DNA of 64,000 nt from Pleurodeles waltl. Taxonomy: Eukaryota > Chordata > Amphibia > Caudata > Salamandridae. The translations under genes and the position numbers were made by a program. Under the pieces are notes generated by a model, which was not told the origin of the DNA, did no database searches, and worked only from the letters and a program-made list of their open reading frames with translations. This document shows, piece after piece, positions 24,561 to 37,379 of the stretch. The stretch spans positions 646,351,465 through 646,415,464 of the forward strand of contig NC_090439.1 of NCBI RefSeq assembly GCF_031143425.1, read 5' to 3'. How positions within the stretch are numbered: the stretch's first letter is position 1; every line of letters begins with the position of its first letter.

Positions 24561-27500
24561 TCCCCTAAAAATATCTTTCCTTTAAAATGTTTTTCATTTT
24601 TTATTTTTTTTATTTCCTTAAAACTGGCTTTACTTAAAATAGGTTTTCCATGATTTGGTTTCCTCTGATGTGGTTTCTGGTTTTCATTGTTCCATTAAAT
24701 CACATAAATCATCATCTCTCTGGGTTCCAGTCAATCTCGATTCATCTGGTAAGCAAGTCATTCGATACATTGCTTCATCCATGTGCAGAAAAAAAACTCT
24801 ACTTCTTCCTATTTCTAGGATGCACCCTAAGAAACAAATCAACGTTTGTTTTTGCTTTCTCTGGACTTGACAATAAACATGCTCCAATCGAACATGTTAT
24901 AAAAAGTAAGCTGGGTCATTTGCCCTACAGTGAGTTTTCAGGAGCTTCCTTTTTGCACCAACTGTAGTTTCAGAAAATCTCAATGTTATAATGAAGATTG
25001 TTTTCAATTGTTTATCAAGAGATTCGGTAAAAATAGCGCTATGTAAAAAAACTAAAAACTCAAAGGATGGTAAACATAAATGAACTCAATCATACCAAAT
25101 AAATATGTTCACCAACACCTTATCATCAATATACGAAAAATGTATAAAAAATAACCTCAGATTTCAATTATATACAGATGACATCAGATCTTGTTCCTCA
25201 TTAAGACCTGTAGAGTTTATCAAGTTTAATTCAATCAATCAGGACTCAGCTTGTGCAGCCATTATCTGCTGGCTCCACTGGTGGTTGTATTATTATATGT
25301 ACCATTACAAACCAAATATATGCATTCAGCACTGTTCTGATACTTTTCCCTTCTTTTATGTGAAAAAATGTTTTGGTTGAAAAAAAATCAATAACACTAT
25401 TTACAAACATCCCATATGCATTTTTTTTAATTGATGGATTTGATTTTAGCAATACATAGATGAACACTGCATTTTTTTTATCTGGGCTGAGGTCTCAAAA
25501 GTTAGTCTTTTTTTACTGTCACAACCCTGTTATCACTTTAAAATGAAACAAAATCAACGTAGTCTGTACGATTTTTAAATTCATTTTCTTCATTCCCACT
25601 GTGAAAGTTTGCTCTTTGGATGTCATTATCATTCTATTTAGTCACTTCGATCAAACTAAATGTTAGTTGACATTTCATATAATTCGTCTTCCTTTAGAAA
25701 ATGTGTACACATTTGCATTCTCTTTGTACATTTTAATATCCAAAACGTATCTTCATTTCTTTCATATAAGGATGAGAAACACATTCTTCCAAGTATTATA
25801 TATATATTTTCACACACTTCGGTAGTGTATATATTTAAATATACATCAACTCTAGTTATGGTTTGGTCGGTTTTCCAGTGTAAAGCTGTTTTTGTGTTTA
25901 TAAAACATTAGTGCACTTTCATAAATCTGCAGGCAACATTGAAACTTTCCAAATAAATAAATGGTTCATGTATATCTGCCCATAGAGAGAATAACCGGCA
26001 CCGGGTTCAAAAAAAGATTCTCAGTTTAACTCATGTAGGTCACCTCACGAAAAGCATACACTTTAACAGGTAAGATTATGAATTCTGTAGATTGTATGAC
26101 CAAAGGATTTAAGGACGTACTTGCCTCGTCCAAAGAGATTACACATGAGCCCACCATGTAATTGAGGTATGCTGGTGATGAGAATGAACCCAGTGATTCT
26201 GTAGGCCACGTAATGAATTACAAGTTCTCTAGCAATAAGAAGGTTTGCCCATTCTTTGAATATTTTCAAGAGCTTCTGGTATGTAGGGTGTCAGTTATGC
26301 TAGTTCTGGGAGATATATCAGAGCTAGATGAAGATTCAAATAACCACTCACTCACTCTCCCCTGTGTGGCTACATAAGGTCACCAATTAAAAAGAAAAGG
26401 AGGGTGAAGTGAGGTTGGGCAGTCCATCACATCTTCTATAGACATGAAACACCAAACTGAAAGTGTGACATTTGGAATCCTGAAGTTTGTCTGGCTGCTT
26501 CAGTGAACCTGAACAATAATGATGTGGTGGAATAGTCCTAAAAATAAGGAGCATACTTTTTTAGCATACATGGACCATCACCCACCAAGGTTGTGTGCTT
26601 TATCACTGGGTCCGGCTCCTTGTCGAAGAAGGGGTGCATTACCTGACTATCATTAAATGAGCTAGTTGAAGAGATATTTTATCCTTCGTTCTCTACCTAG
26701 ACTGCAGGTGCTTTCCCCACAGTGAGATGATCTCTTGCGTGCAGATGACCTACTGGATTGTAGATTTGGCAATGTGAATTGTTACAAGTCTAAATTACCT
26801 ATGGAAACCCAAGTGACTAGTTTATTCGGCAAGTAGGTTCCATGCCACGTTTTAAAATAAGGGGACTCTCTGGACACAATCATTCTTAAAGTCACAAAAG
26901 GGTTGACATATTTTTTGACTTCAAATGGCCCTGAAGTGTCCATGGTATTCCTCAGGACGGGTAAATAGCCCTAATCTATCCGTAAACAGGAGGCACTATA
27001 GTAGTGGCAAACCCCTAAACGCTTGATGTAAAAGTGTGATACTAACAAGTCATTTACATGTAGTATCCATCCTGTCTGGTCAAACAAAAAGAGCAGACAA
27101 GACAAAAAAATAAATAAATAAATATTTGATATTGTCCGTAGATACAGGACTTTTTAGCCCTGTGCCCTGAACCGCATTTAGGGAGTGACAGTGTCTGTAG
27201 AAGACTGCCTGACAATGGACTTTTAAAAAATTCCTTCTTATTTTTTCTTTTAAACTGATTGACTGCTTTCCTTCAGTCAGTCTAGTAAAGGCAGTCTAAA
27301 TACCAAAGCCCGAGCTGGTTAACAAAATCTTCATAATAATCCCATTTTATGCATGGTGAGGCCTTTTTTTACTTCTTCGTTCCTTCCATGTGTAATTTAA
27401 ATGTAATGCACACTCCAGGAATCTAATCAAACAAAGCCACCACATCCAAATAATGGCGCTCACCGACTCAATCAGCCTACAATATAAAGTACACAATAAG

Positions 27501-27690
27501 CTCCATGTTGCATGTTGTTCATCTAGAGTCAGGTCTCTATTTTGAAGTTTCACCTAAATGAAAAAGTCTAGTTCTGTAAAGTCTCTGTGCCTGGGTATCC
27601 AGTTGAGCACTGGATGGCTAGGTGTGATGGGGACACAAAGGTGTAGCATTTGTCTGGCTACTCCATTTTCTATACTTTGAACAGTCTTGA
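24560..27690. other. AT-rich sequence, no supportable gene
   Basis: An (AT)-rich stretch and short motif-less frames fill this block. A frame at 25105-25380 has LRFQLYTDDI, which recalls a LINE RT YADD site but is too weak to call. No splice-supported KIF20A exon was found here. Confidence 0.45.
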
Positions 27691-28030
27691 GCAAGCAGAG
27701 TGGTGCTCCTTTCCATAATACAATTATTACAGAACTACGTCAATAGTACAAATCAAAAAGATACACTGTTCCACATGAAAAAAAATAGTCCACAAAGCCC
27801 TTCTAAAGCTAGAAGCAAGAGCCCTCACACATCCATTTGGATGCCATGCTTCATCATAGGGCTTGCTCCTTGTCAGACTGGCGCTGCAATGTCGGACGGG
27901 CCCCACAAGGGGGCTCTTTGCCAGAGATCTTAATTGGTAGTGTGTGCTGTGGGTAGAATATGTAGGGATAAATTTAAACCTACAGGCAAAGAAAATCTGA
28001 AGAGAAAAAAAATAAAATTGACTCAAAAAC
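27690..28030 (-). mobile_element. Penelope-like tail fragment with hammerhead-like fold
   Basis: On the minus strand TATGATGA (27851-27858) is followed by a perfect 5-bp stem CATCC/GGATG with a 4-base loop (27830-27843). AGGGCT/AGCCCT (27858-27863 with 27820-27825) forms a closing helix. The GAAA half is replaced by GTGA. The layout resembles the hammerhead region of Penelope-like elements, but the core is broken. No coding part is attached. Confidence 0.35.
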
Positions 28031-28149
28031 CTCCAAAACTTATATTTTATTGATTGTGAGGGTCTCGGTCGAGATTAAAAACAATAGGGAGAGGAATGGA
28101 AATAACACTCTACCAAAACACAAGGGGGTAAAGGAAAATTCTTCCTTCA

Positions 28150-31100
28150 ACCACTAGTCAAGGTCAACTAGTCCAGGTCAACACAAAGTCACTAAATGAA
28201 CCTGTCCTTTTCTCTCCCCTGGCTTGGCACAAAGCAGTCAGGCTTAACTTAGAGACAAAGTGTAAAGTATTTTTGCAGCACACAAACAATAATAAAGTGA
28301 AAACAACAAAAGAAAAATCCCACATCAATTTAGAAAAATAGTAGACATTTTTGTAGTATAGTACCCTCTTTCTTGGCATGGTTATCCCCTTTTTCTGCCT
28401 GATGTCGGTGTGTTTGACTGTGTTTGACTGTGTTTACTGGGATCCTGCTAACCAAGGCCTCAGTGATTATGCGCTCTCTCCCCAAATTCTGCATTTCACC
28501 CCAAAATTGACACACTGATGCCCCATTATAAGGCCCTAGTATACGGTACCCAGGGCATTGGGGTTCCAGGGGATCCCTATGGGCTGCAGCATATATTTTG
28601 CCACTCATAGGGAGTCCAAGCAAAGGGTTCTGCAAGACTGCCATTGCAGCCTGCTTGAAAAGGTGCAAGCACCCTTTCACTGCACCAGGTCACATATAAG
28701 TCACCCCTATGCAGGCCTTCTAGCCCAGAGGGCATGGTGCAAAGTACTTGTGTGTGAGGGCACCCCTGCACTAGCAGAGGTTTCCCCACGAACTCCAGGC
28801 CCATTTTCCTGGACTTCGTGAGTGCGGGATGCCATTTTACATGTGTACTAGACACAGGTCAATACATATATTCAGCTATATAACGGTGACTCTGAACATA
28901 GGCATTTCTGATATCAAACATGTTGGAATCATACCCCAATGCTTTTTGAAGCATTGGTTGTATGATTCCATACACTCCGAGGGCTCCTTAGAGGACACCC
29001 AGCAGTATTGCCATTACAGCCTTCTGAGGGTTTTCCAGGAAGCCCAAGCTGCTGCCACCTCCCAGACAGGTTTCTGCACTCCTGTTGCTTGAGAAGCTCA
29101 AGCCTTGGAAGGTAGAACAAAGTATTTCCTTTGGGAGAGGGGTGTTACGCCGTCTCCCTTTGGAAATGGGTGTTACAGGGTTGGGAGGGGTAGCCTCCCC
29201 AAGCCGCTAGCAATGCTTTGAAGGGCACATTTGGTGCCCTCCTTGCATGATCCAGTCTACACCAGTTCAGGGACCCCCAGTCCCTGCTCTGTCGCGAAAC
29301 TGGACAAAGGAAAGGGCAGTGACCTCTCCCCTGTCCATCACCACTCCAGGGGTGGTGCTAAGAGCTCCTCCAGAGGGTCCCTGGGTTTTGCCATCTTGGA
29401 TTCAAGGTTGACAGGGAACTCTGTGAGCATCTGAGTGGCCAATGCCAGTAGGTGATGTCAGAGCCCCCTCCAGATAGGTGGTCACCCAGCTAGGTGACCA
29501 ATCCCCCTTTCAGGGCTATTTAGGGTCTCTCTCTTGGGTGGTTTCACAGATTCGGATTACAAGACTCCAGCAGGAATCCTCTGCAACCTCTGTTTCGACT
29601 TCTGACTGAAGAAACTGCATCTGGATGCTCCAGGACCAGACAGGCTGCAACAAAGAAGCAAGACGCCTCCTGCAATATTGTATCCGTGGCTCCTTCCAGC
29701 TACTGCAACATTTCCCCGGTCGGGCATTCTCTGAGGACAGCCAGTCTTCAGACTGCATCAGAAGGAAGTAAAAAATCTCCCTTGGGGTGAAGGAGTCCCT
29801 CCCCTGCTTCAGTAAGCACCAACTGCAATGACCACCGGCTAGGTGGATCCTCTCTCCTGCTGAGCCGATTGGATCCTACATCATGGGTGGTGGACTGAAC
29901 TGGTCCCGATGGTCCTCTCTTTCAGCTGCCCAACTTGGGTGGAGGTAAGCCCTTGGCTGCCCACAAAAGACAGTACCCCTGTGTACTGCACCCTTTGCAG
30001 CTCCTAAGGCTTGTTGGCAACTTTTCCACAAGATCTTCAGGCATCCGGAAGCTCCAGCCCCCAGCACTCCATCCTACGATCAACAGCTCCCCGAGTGGTT
30101 TTCCGGCGGTGTGGGAGCCTTTTTCGTAGTGCTGTATGGGCCTCTTTCTCGAATTTCACGTCCTCATCCTGTGGGTGCTGCCTGGTCTTCTGTGGCCTCT
30201 GTGTTGCTGAGGGCCCCCTCTGACTCCTTCTCCCGGGTAGAGTCCACCTGGTCCTTCCCGGTCCCCGGCAGCTCCACTTTCCGTGAGTTTTGCGTGTGCC
30301 AAGGCCTGTTGGTGGAATCCAAAGACACAAAGCTGACTGCAACACTCCTTCCCACGTGGGACATCACCTGCATCCTCCAGGAACTCAACTTCGTCTTCTT
30401 GGGTGCAGTGCTGACTCTCCTTCACCGTTGACTCACCTCTTGCACCTTCAGTCTGGTGGATAGGGGCTCCTGCCCTTCCCGGGCTCTGCTGTGCTTTTTG
30501 GACTTTCTCCCCTTCTACCATAGGTCCTCTTGTCCAGGAATTCACGGTTGGTGTCTTGAAGTCTCTTCTGGGTTTTGCATAATTCTTCTCCTCTTCCCGG
30601 TGTGTGATCTGGGGGATTAACAGTGATTTACTCCTGCTCTCCTGGTCGCTGGGGTGGGTTGTGGTACTTACCTTTGGGCTTCCCTAGTACTCCCAGCTCC
30701 CCTCTACATACTGCACTTACCTAGGTGGGGGACCAACGTTGGCATTTCATTTTTTTTTTTTTTTTTTAGTATACAGTTTGTGCTCCCCTAGGGCTATTTC
30801 TCTCTATTGTGATTTTCACTAATTGCACTGTTTTCCAACTGCTTTTATGTCGATTTCTGCATAGTAGTGTGCATAATTTGTGTATTAGTTACCTCCTAAG
30901 GGAGTATAGCCTCTATGGTATTTTTGGTACTAGTGTACCCAAAATAAAGTACCTTTATTTTTCTAACACGGAGTGTTTTCTTTCATGTGTGTAAGTACTA
31001 AGTGTGACTACAGTGGTATTGCATGAGCTTTGCATGTCTCCCAGATACACCTTGGCTGCTCATCCACAGCTACCTCTAGAGAGCCTGGCTTCTAGACACT

Positions 31101-31196
31101 GACTACACTACACTAGTAAGGGATACCTGGACCTGGTATAAGGTGTAAGTACCATGGGTACCCACCACACACCAGGCCAGCCTCCTAAAATTGTAA
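28150..31196 (+). mobile_element. Long LTR-like region (about 3 kb), possible solo LTR
   Basis: The left part has 'gtgtaaagtatttttgcagcac' style sequence that recurs at 42640. The right part has a polyadenylation signal (30943-30948), a GT-rich stretch and an end reading 'ccaggccagcctccta'. From memory this resembles ends of large LTR elements of newts, which close in TACA; here the last bases are mutated. The interior is GC-richer and has no coding motif. Both limits are estimates. A foldback or terminal-inverted-repeat element is an alternative. Confidence 0.45.
30941..30961. promoter_or_regulatory. Palindromic polyadenylation signal (AATAAA on both strands)
   Basis: AAAATAAAG, then TAC, then CTTTATTTT form a perfect inverted repeat, so AATAAA can be read on either strand. 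A GT-rich stretch follows on the plus strand (30975-31000). It sits near the right end of the LTR-like region. Use in either direction is inferred. Confidence 0.5.
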
Positions 31197-31559
31197 TTAA
31201 TAAAATTATACCAGAACTACATAAATACCACCAGTAGACCCAGAGATATGTAATTTCAAAAGTGTAGATAAATATAGTGCCTAAAAGCACAAAACGCCAA
31301 TTGCCATGCTATACGCGCATGTAGTTCTGGAAAGTTCTTCCCTTTCCCCGTCAAGGCTCCAAAGAGTCTGGTGTGATGAACGTCTGAGAAAGCGTGAGGT
31401 CAGATACCTTTGTGTGGGCAGGAGGCAGGGTCGTTAGAAATTTAAGTGAGGCAGGGCACAGCTCCGCCCCAGCCTTCCTGGTAGAATGGCCCATCCTCCC
31501 CCAGCAAGTCCCTTGGTGTTCACAATTGGTGCCCAATAAGCATTCTTAATAGGGAAGGT

Positions 31560-32050
31560 CCTAGAAGCTGGAAACTCTCCTGTTCCAAAGCTAGTGCTTA
31601 TTAAATGTAATAAGGTGACCCAGTGATTGGGAGTTTTTCCACTGCTAGGACATGCAAAATGTAAACAAATGTCCTAATTTTTAAATCAAGTGCAGCCTGC
31701 CCCATGAGTCCTTAGGGTCTACCTTAGAGGTGACATATAGGTATGAGAAAGGAAGGTTTAAGCTGGCAAAATATTTATTTTGCCAGGTCGAAATGGCAGC
31801 TTTAAACTGCACTACAGGCTGCAGTGGCAGGCCTGAGACAATGTTCTAAAAGGCTCTTTTAGTGGGTAGCAAAATAGCGCTACTGATCACTGGTAGCATT
31901 TTATTTTATTTGGGTACCCACAGTAGCATACACCAGGGACTTGTAAGTAAATCAAATGTACCTATCAGGTGTAGGCAACTTTTCCCATGTTTTGTGGGGA
32001 GAGCAAAAGCACTATAATACTGGTTAGCAGTTGTAAAGTGCAAACAGAAT
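31560..32050 (+). repeat. LTR-element-related fragment
   Basis: It shares with 45020-45210 the string 'ctgcagtggcaggc', the 'gggtaccc' block and 'agggacttrtaagtaa', in the same order and at similar spacing. It is non-coding and adjoins the LTR-like region on the left. It probably belongs to a high-copy element family. Confidence 0.55.
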
Positions 32051-34667
32051 CATAAAAGTCAAAACAATGCAGGTCCAGCAAAACAAGGGAGTGAAGTAAA
32101 ATAGGCTGGGGGCCACTCGGAAGAGAGGGCCAGATCCAATAGTGGGCAAGGAGATCCTGCAATTTGAAGGACTCACACTGAGAAGAACCTTCCTATTCTA
32201 CAGAAACTCAAGTCCCAAGTAACAGGTAATGTAAATCATTCATTGTTGCTCACTCTACTGTCATGAGTGTTATATGCAGTGCTTCATTTTAACCGGTGAT
32301 TGCTGGTTGGCCCCACCCGCAGCCACTTGGAGGGAGCTGGATTTATTTTCCATCATTAGACCTTAACCCAGAAAAAGAGAGAGAAATGTGAATAGAGAAA
32401 GATGAGAAACTATGAGAAGAGAAAGATGGGAAACCATGCCAAAGAGAGAAAGCAGGGGTAAAAGAGAACATGCAAGAGTGAGATAAAGGAGCATGGAGTG
32501 TAGTGTGGTGGATGAAACAGGGAGGTAGTGGATTCAAAACTAGACAGTCTTGATAGTCAGTAACAGTGATAATTGGTGGCAAACTCCTAAGTAAACCCTG
32601 AAGTCCCTGCACTTATTTACTTACAAATTAAGCACTGAATTTATGGGTAAGGTAGAGCCAGTTTACAATGGTTTTAGGAAACGAGTAATGGCCATTCCTT
32701 AAAACAAAACAGACAAGCTCACCACATTAAGGGAAACAAGCAATCTTCTTTCTTTCATCCTTACAACAAAATTACCACCAATTTCATTGGGCGGTCTAAA
32801 TACGTTTAGGATGTGAATAATACAATACGTGTGTGAGCAGTAGCATCTGAATGATAAACCAATTATACTGAAGCAGCTCTAATTAAAAGGCAATTCAAGA
32901 CAAGTGCAGAGCAAAGGTTTGAGAAATCACAATCGGCGTCTAGTACCCAAGAGGTCAGATTATGGACAAAGGTGGGGGAGGGGGAACACCATCTCCGCTA
33001 CGTGCCTTCTGCAGACTTGCTGGCAGTAGAGTGAGAAAAGTGATTTCCTGTGCTCTGCCCCACCATAGATATAATTAGAGGAATAGGTAGTTCTCGTGTC
33101 TCTACAATGCCCCTCTGCCACTCATGCTGGTGTGACGACACAACTTAACATGGACAAAAGGAAAGAGTAAATGCAGCAGCAGAATGATGCCAGAGGAACA
33201 AGTGGGATGATGAGAAACAAGAAGATACTGGCCTGGACCTATTTTTATAGCGTCCTCACACAAAATACTGTAAGAGGAAGAGGAAATAAATGTAAACTTT
33301 CAAATAAGGTGCGCGTGACTCGAAGAAGTATGTTTAGCCTATGAATTTGAGAAGCTGTAGCTTTCCACTAGAAGTTATGGCTTCCTGAACACAACCTGTT
33401 AAGCAAGATTCTACACATGATGAGTCTTTGAAGAATATGAATTTAAGATGGTACAGAAATATTGAACGCACCAGGTGGGGACCTTAGGAAAGTTTCAGTT
33501 AAGGTGGGTTGACTTGGTGGAGGGGTCCATGGTGCCAAATTGCGGCAGGTCAAGAAATTAAGTGCAAGGGTAGGTTGGTTTGCTAAAAGGTAGGGGTTCT
33601 GACCTTGCTCTCCAACAGGGACTATGCCAGAGGAAGTTCCCACAAGAAGATGCGCTTTACCAGGACTCTAGGGTTGGATACCATTGGTGGAGGGGTTAAA
33701 TGGGGCCGGGTTTACATGAAAGGTCAGAAAGTCACATGACCAGTTGCTGGGCAGCTGCAGCAAGAGACTAAAAAAGAGCAGGGACCTGTTGTAGTTCTAA
33801 AGGGATGAGGAGCTGCTGATAAGAAGCCAGGACCGGTGGGGTGGGCCCAGAGAAATAGAGGTTTTTAGTGTGCTTGGATCTGATTAGAAGCCACAGCTTA
33901 ACATTCCAAGTCAAGAAGGATGAGACAATGGATAAATACAATGAATTTGTGAAAAACGGGGAACGCAGATAGTGCCACACCTAGCAAAACCAGCTCACAC
34001 ACAGAAAAAAATATATATATATATTCACAAAGAACAAGTGCACCCTCTTACCACAGGATTTGGGTAGTGTCCAGATCAGGCAATATTGTGTGTCTGACCA
34101 GTCCAATCAGGGCTACCTCAGGCAGTAAGCAACTTGCTCAATAATAGAATCCAAATGCTTAGGGGTTCATAAACCCAGTTGATTCAGCATACGTTTGGCA
34201 GTGCTTTTCTACTAGTGAACTCCCCCATGAGGCAACACACATTCATTATACTGTATTGTGTTAAGTACTTTTGTTCTTGGACTTGCAGTCTTCTTACACA
34301 TTAGTAAATGCACCTTAACTTTACCACTGAAAGGAATTCCAATTATCAAATAGAATACCATTATATGCTCGTTACTGGATGCTTTATTCAAAAGCGAATT
34401 GTACAGCCATTCCAGACTGAATTAAAATGAATTAAATTATAGCACCCTTAAAGATGCACCAAGCAGAGATACTAGCACAGTAAACCCAAACGACTACTAC
34501 TGAAGATAGTCTCGCTGAACATAACTGCCCATATCCGGGAAAGTAACCCCGGACTACACAGGTAATCTTCATAAACTAATCACAAAGTTTTTAAAGCCAT
34601 GCTTCACACTTCACAGAAGATAATCAAAAGCATGTGAATCTAGTATGTAGTAAACAATACTACTAAC
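32050..34667. other. Probable KIF20A intron, no exon found
   Basis: A purine-rich stretch at 32370-32510 is made of loose 'gagaaagatg' repeats, and an (AT) tract lies near 34010. I looked on the minus strand for the next motor exon (FFEIYNE and NSSRSH motifs) and did not find it. Confidence 0.5.
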
Positions 34668-34852
34668 CTCTTTCAGTGAAGCAAGAATGCTAGCTTTCAA
34701 TGCTTCCTCCTGCTTTACTTGTGCATCATCCAACTTCATTACATGGCTGCTGAGGAAAGGCTTAAAATTCATCTTCAAATAATTCTTTCCTCTTATGCGA
34801 TTGAAGATTACATCAAGCGAACGGGGTAAAATTCCACCATCCTTTGGAGTAC
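34668..34852 (-). CDS. KIF20A: KIF20A exon with GILPRSL and start of the kinesin-6 insertion
   Basis: This 185-base exon completes the split glycine codon and then reads 61 codons. It holds KDGGILPRSLDVIFN, the segment that follows the P-loop in all kinesins, and then a stretch with FKPFLSS and KQEEALKAS. The latter matches the beginning of the long insertion that distinguishes kinesin-6 motors. The acceptor is TGTTCAAG at 34853-34854. The donor is GTTAGT below 34668 and the exon ends in phase 0 after LKE. The region downstream on the minus strand (lower coordinates) showed no next exon, so the following intron probably exceeds what I could scan or leaves the window. Confidence 0.94.
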
Positions 34853-34964
34853 CTTGAACATTATAACAGAAAATTCTGAGCATATTACAAAGTAAATACT
34901 TGAGTGTATTTACGAGTGCATAGGATATCTGGTGGTGTACTAATCACATGCCACCATGTCTTAC

Positions 34965-35103
34965 CTTGAATAGTGAATGTTTTTCCTGAGTTGGTCACGC
35001 CATAGGTAAATACGAGAGCATTTTTTCCATCAACCAAATAATTCACCAGGTCATTTACAGTACCTTCAAAAAATTCTTCTTGGGAAGTGTCTGGTCCAAA
35101 GAT
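34965..35103 (-). CDS. KIF20A: KIF20A exon with ATP-binding P-loop
   Basis: This 139-base exon starts with IFGPDTSQEEFF and contains YGVTNSGKTFTIQ. The stretch GVTNSGKT is the kinesin P-loop that binds the phosphates of ATP, and its lysine and threonine are present. The acceptor ends in GTCTAG at 35104-35105. The donor is GTAAGA just below 34965. The exon ends after one base of a glycine codon that the next exon completes, so the frame is kept. Only 112 bases separate it from the next exon, in contrast to the 13.5-kb intron before it. TNSGKT and the following TIQG are characteristic of kinesin-6 and favour KIF20A over KIF20B. Confidence 0.95.
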
Positions 35104-37260
35104 CTAGACAGTCATAAATGTTTTAAGAGACATTTTATAAAGTGAGGTCATAATTACTACACATGTACCAATATAAAAAAAGAAGGCCAACTTTAGGAAA
35201 AAGGGAAATTATATCCAAATATAAACATTTTAAGAGAAGACATGGCCAGCACATATGGGAAGAATAGTTTACGATCGAGCATAATTAATTTCTTGTACTC
35301 CTACAACTCGGAGCTCTCATTTCCAATATATATTGGATTACGCCTACCACTTCAAGCTCACATAGGGAACGCGTGAGCGGCTACTGGATGGCGGCCTAGC
35401 ATAAAACACACTACACTCTCCGGTAGCAATCAGATTAATTTAAAAGATGCCAACGGTAAGTGTGCAGCAAAACTGTAGCTCGATTTAAGTAAGTTTATTT
35501 AATAGCGAATAAAAACCGTAACGGGGATCAACAGTCTGCCTACAAGACAGAACATTCAAAGGTTCAGTAATCACGCAGTTAGTGTTACTGACAAGTCACG
35601 AATGATTACAATCATGACTAAATTGCGTTAAAAACATCTATTCTATATGGCCAAGTGCTATAACACAATGCCAGTTGACACAATGCTTATCATAATCATA
35701 TCTTGACCGCTTTGCATAAAATGTACTACCTAACTACAAACTGTGATGGTAAATGTGTTTACTAAGGGTTTCAGTAGCTTTTTAAATTTCTAAAAATGCA
35801 TAATTTGCGTGTCAGGTTCGCTGTGAACTGTATGTGTGGCCTACAATTAGATCTAGCTGACAGCTTCTCTCTAATCTCTTCTGTGTGCCCACATAGATAA
35901 CAATAGGAAAAATACTCAAAGAAAAGCTTTTCTTGTAGGTAGAAAAATATTTTATTAGTTAATAAAAACGCATCAAAAAGATACAATACAAATAAGTATT
36001 AACCAAAAATATATACAAACACTAAAATGCGAGCAGAAAACTAAAGTTGAAACGAGACCCTCATAATTAGGGCAAGCTTTTCTTGTAAACTTCCTGACTG
36101 GGGAGTATAAGTATGGTGTAAACTGCTGGTGGCATAGGACATCTCAAGGTATGTGGCACCCTTCTTCCTGCTAAAACTTTTGAAATCGCCAGTGTGATCG
36201 AAAGCCTTCTGGTATTATTTCGCAACAACCTTCCAATCCAGAGTAGACCTTACAAAGGACCAGGTCTTGTCCAGTTTCAAGGTAAGCAAAGAGTCTGAAA
36301 AATTGGTGAACAACAGAAAAGAGATCTCTGCGGAAAAAGACAGTGACTTTTACCACAATGTTTGGAGGGATTCAGCGCAACATAGCTACTAGAAGTGTTA
36401 AGTCCTACTAAGATTTTAAGAGGCTATGTTGAACATTAGCCATAACCTGTCATGGGAAGTCTATTGGAGGTGGTTAAAAAAAAAAAATCTCTTGAAGTCA
36501 AGTACTGTGCTCAATCCAACCAAGGGGCATATTTTGATGGGAAAAATACAAAGCCACACAAAGTAGTTGGGATGAATTTTCCTTAAATAACTGTCAGGAC
36601 TGGGGACACCTTTGGAGATTCGAGGCAGTCATAAAGTCTCCTGAATCCAAATATCAATGAACTGAGTTTTGGTCTGAGGCTGTTGAAACGGACAACACCC
36701 AACCTGCCTTACAACGCCGCACAGGATGAAAACCACATCAACTGACTGAGTTATTAACCCTATTTAGTAAGTGGTTTAGCATCCTTGGGCACCTCTGAAA
36801 TTAGCATCTTTTGAGATAATCAAGGATCACATTAGAAATAGTTCACAACATTTCAGTACACATGGGGTTCTCCTGGTTGAAAAACAGCAGGCGTGCCACT
36901 TCTGTAATATTGAGTTATAATGGAATACGGGTTAGTGATGGTCTTTCTTCTGCAGAATCTGTTCTTTTTAATTATTTACAAATAAAAAGATCAAAGTAAT
37001 CTTCATATATTGTCAAAAATTGGTTTATTAATTTTTTATCAATACGAACATATACAAATTAAATATACATATAGGCATAGTTTATGTAAAATGTGTGTGT
37101 GGAATATGGACAGTGGAGCCTTTTGGGAGCAACAGCCTCTATAGTGTATTATACCGATTTAAGTAGACGTACTGTATATACTCTGCAATGATACAGTGCA
37201 GAAATGGAACCTTATGAAACAAGAGCAGAGATTTCTGAACAGTCCTTCGCGGATATATAT
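35104..37260. other. KIF20A intron sequence, no gene recognised
   Basis: This is the right-hand part of the 13.5-kb intron next to the P-loop exon. A minus-strand polyadenylation-like AATAAAA lies near 35950, which may mark the end of an old insertion (35780-36460). Nothing else was identified. Confidence 0.5.
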
Positions 37261-37261
37261 A

Positions 37262-37291
37262 TTTACACACACACACACACACACACATGCG

Positions 37292-37326
<35 letters not shown>

Positions 37327-37351
37327 GCGCACACACACGCGCGCACACACA
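37262..37351 (+). repeat. (CA)n/(CG)n microsatellite
   Basis: About 90 bases of alternating purine and pyrimidine, mostly CA with several CGCG blocks. Such tracts can adopt left-handed DNA. It lies inside the large KIF20A intron. Confidence 0.9.
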
Positions 37352-37379
37352 CTACTGGCGTTTTGTCTTGAAACTTTCA

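Noticed and set aside
25105..25380. Possible LINE reverse transcriptase (LRFQLYTDDI)
   Set aside because: Only one short YxDD-like site; the expected flanking RT blocks are not seen.
26063..26290. Minus-strand frame with KLLKIF after an acceptor-like CAG, at first suggestive of a later KIF20A motor exon
   Set aside because: The invariant switch I motif (NxxSSRSH) that should follow is absent and the similarity is weak.
28150..31196. Protein-coding gene in the GC-richer block 29200-30600
   Set aside because: The frames are short on both strands, have no domain, and the block is flanked by LTR-like ends.
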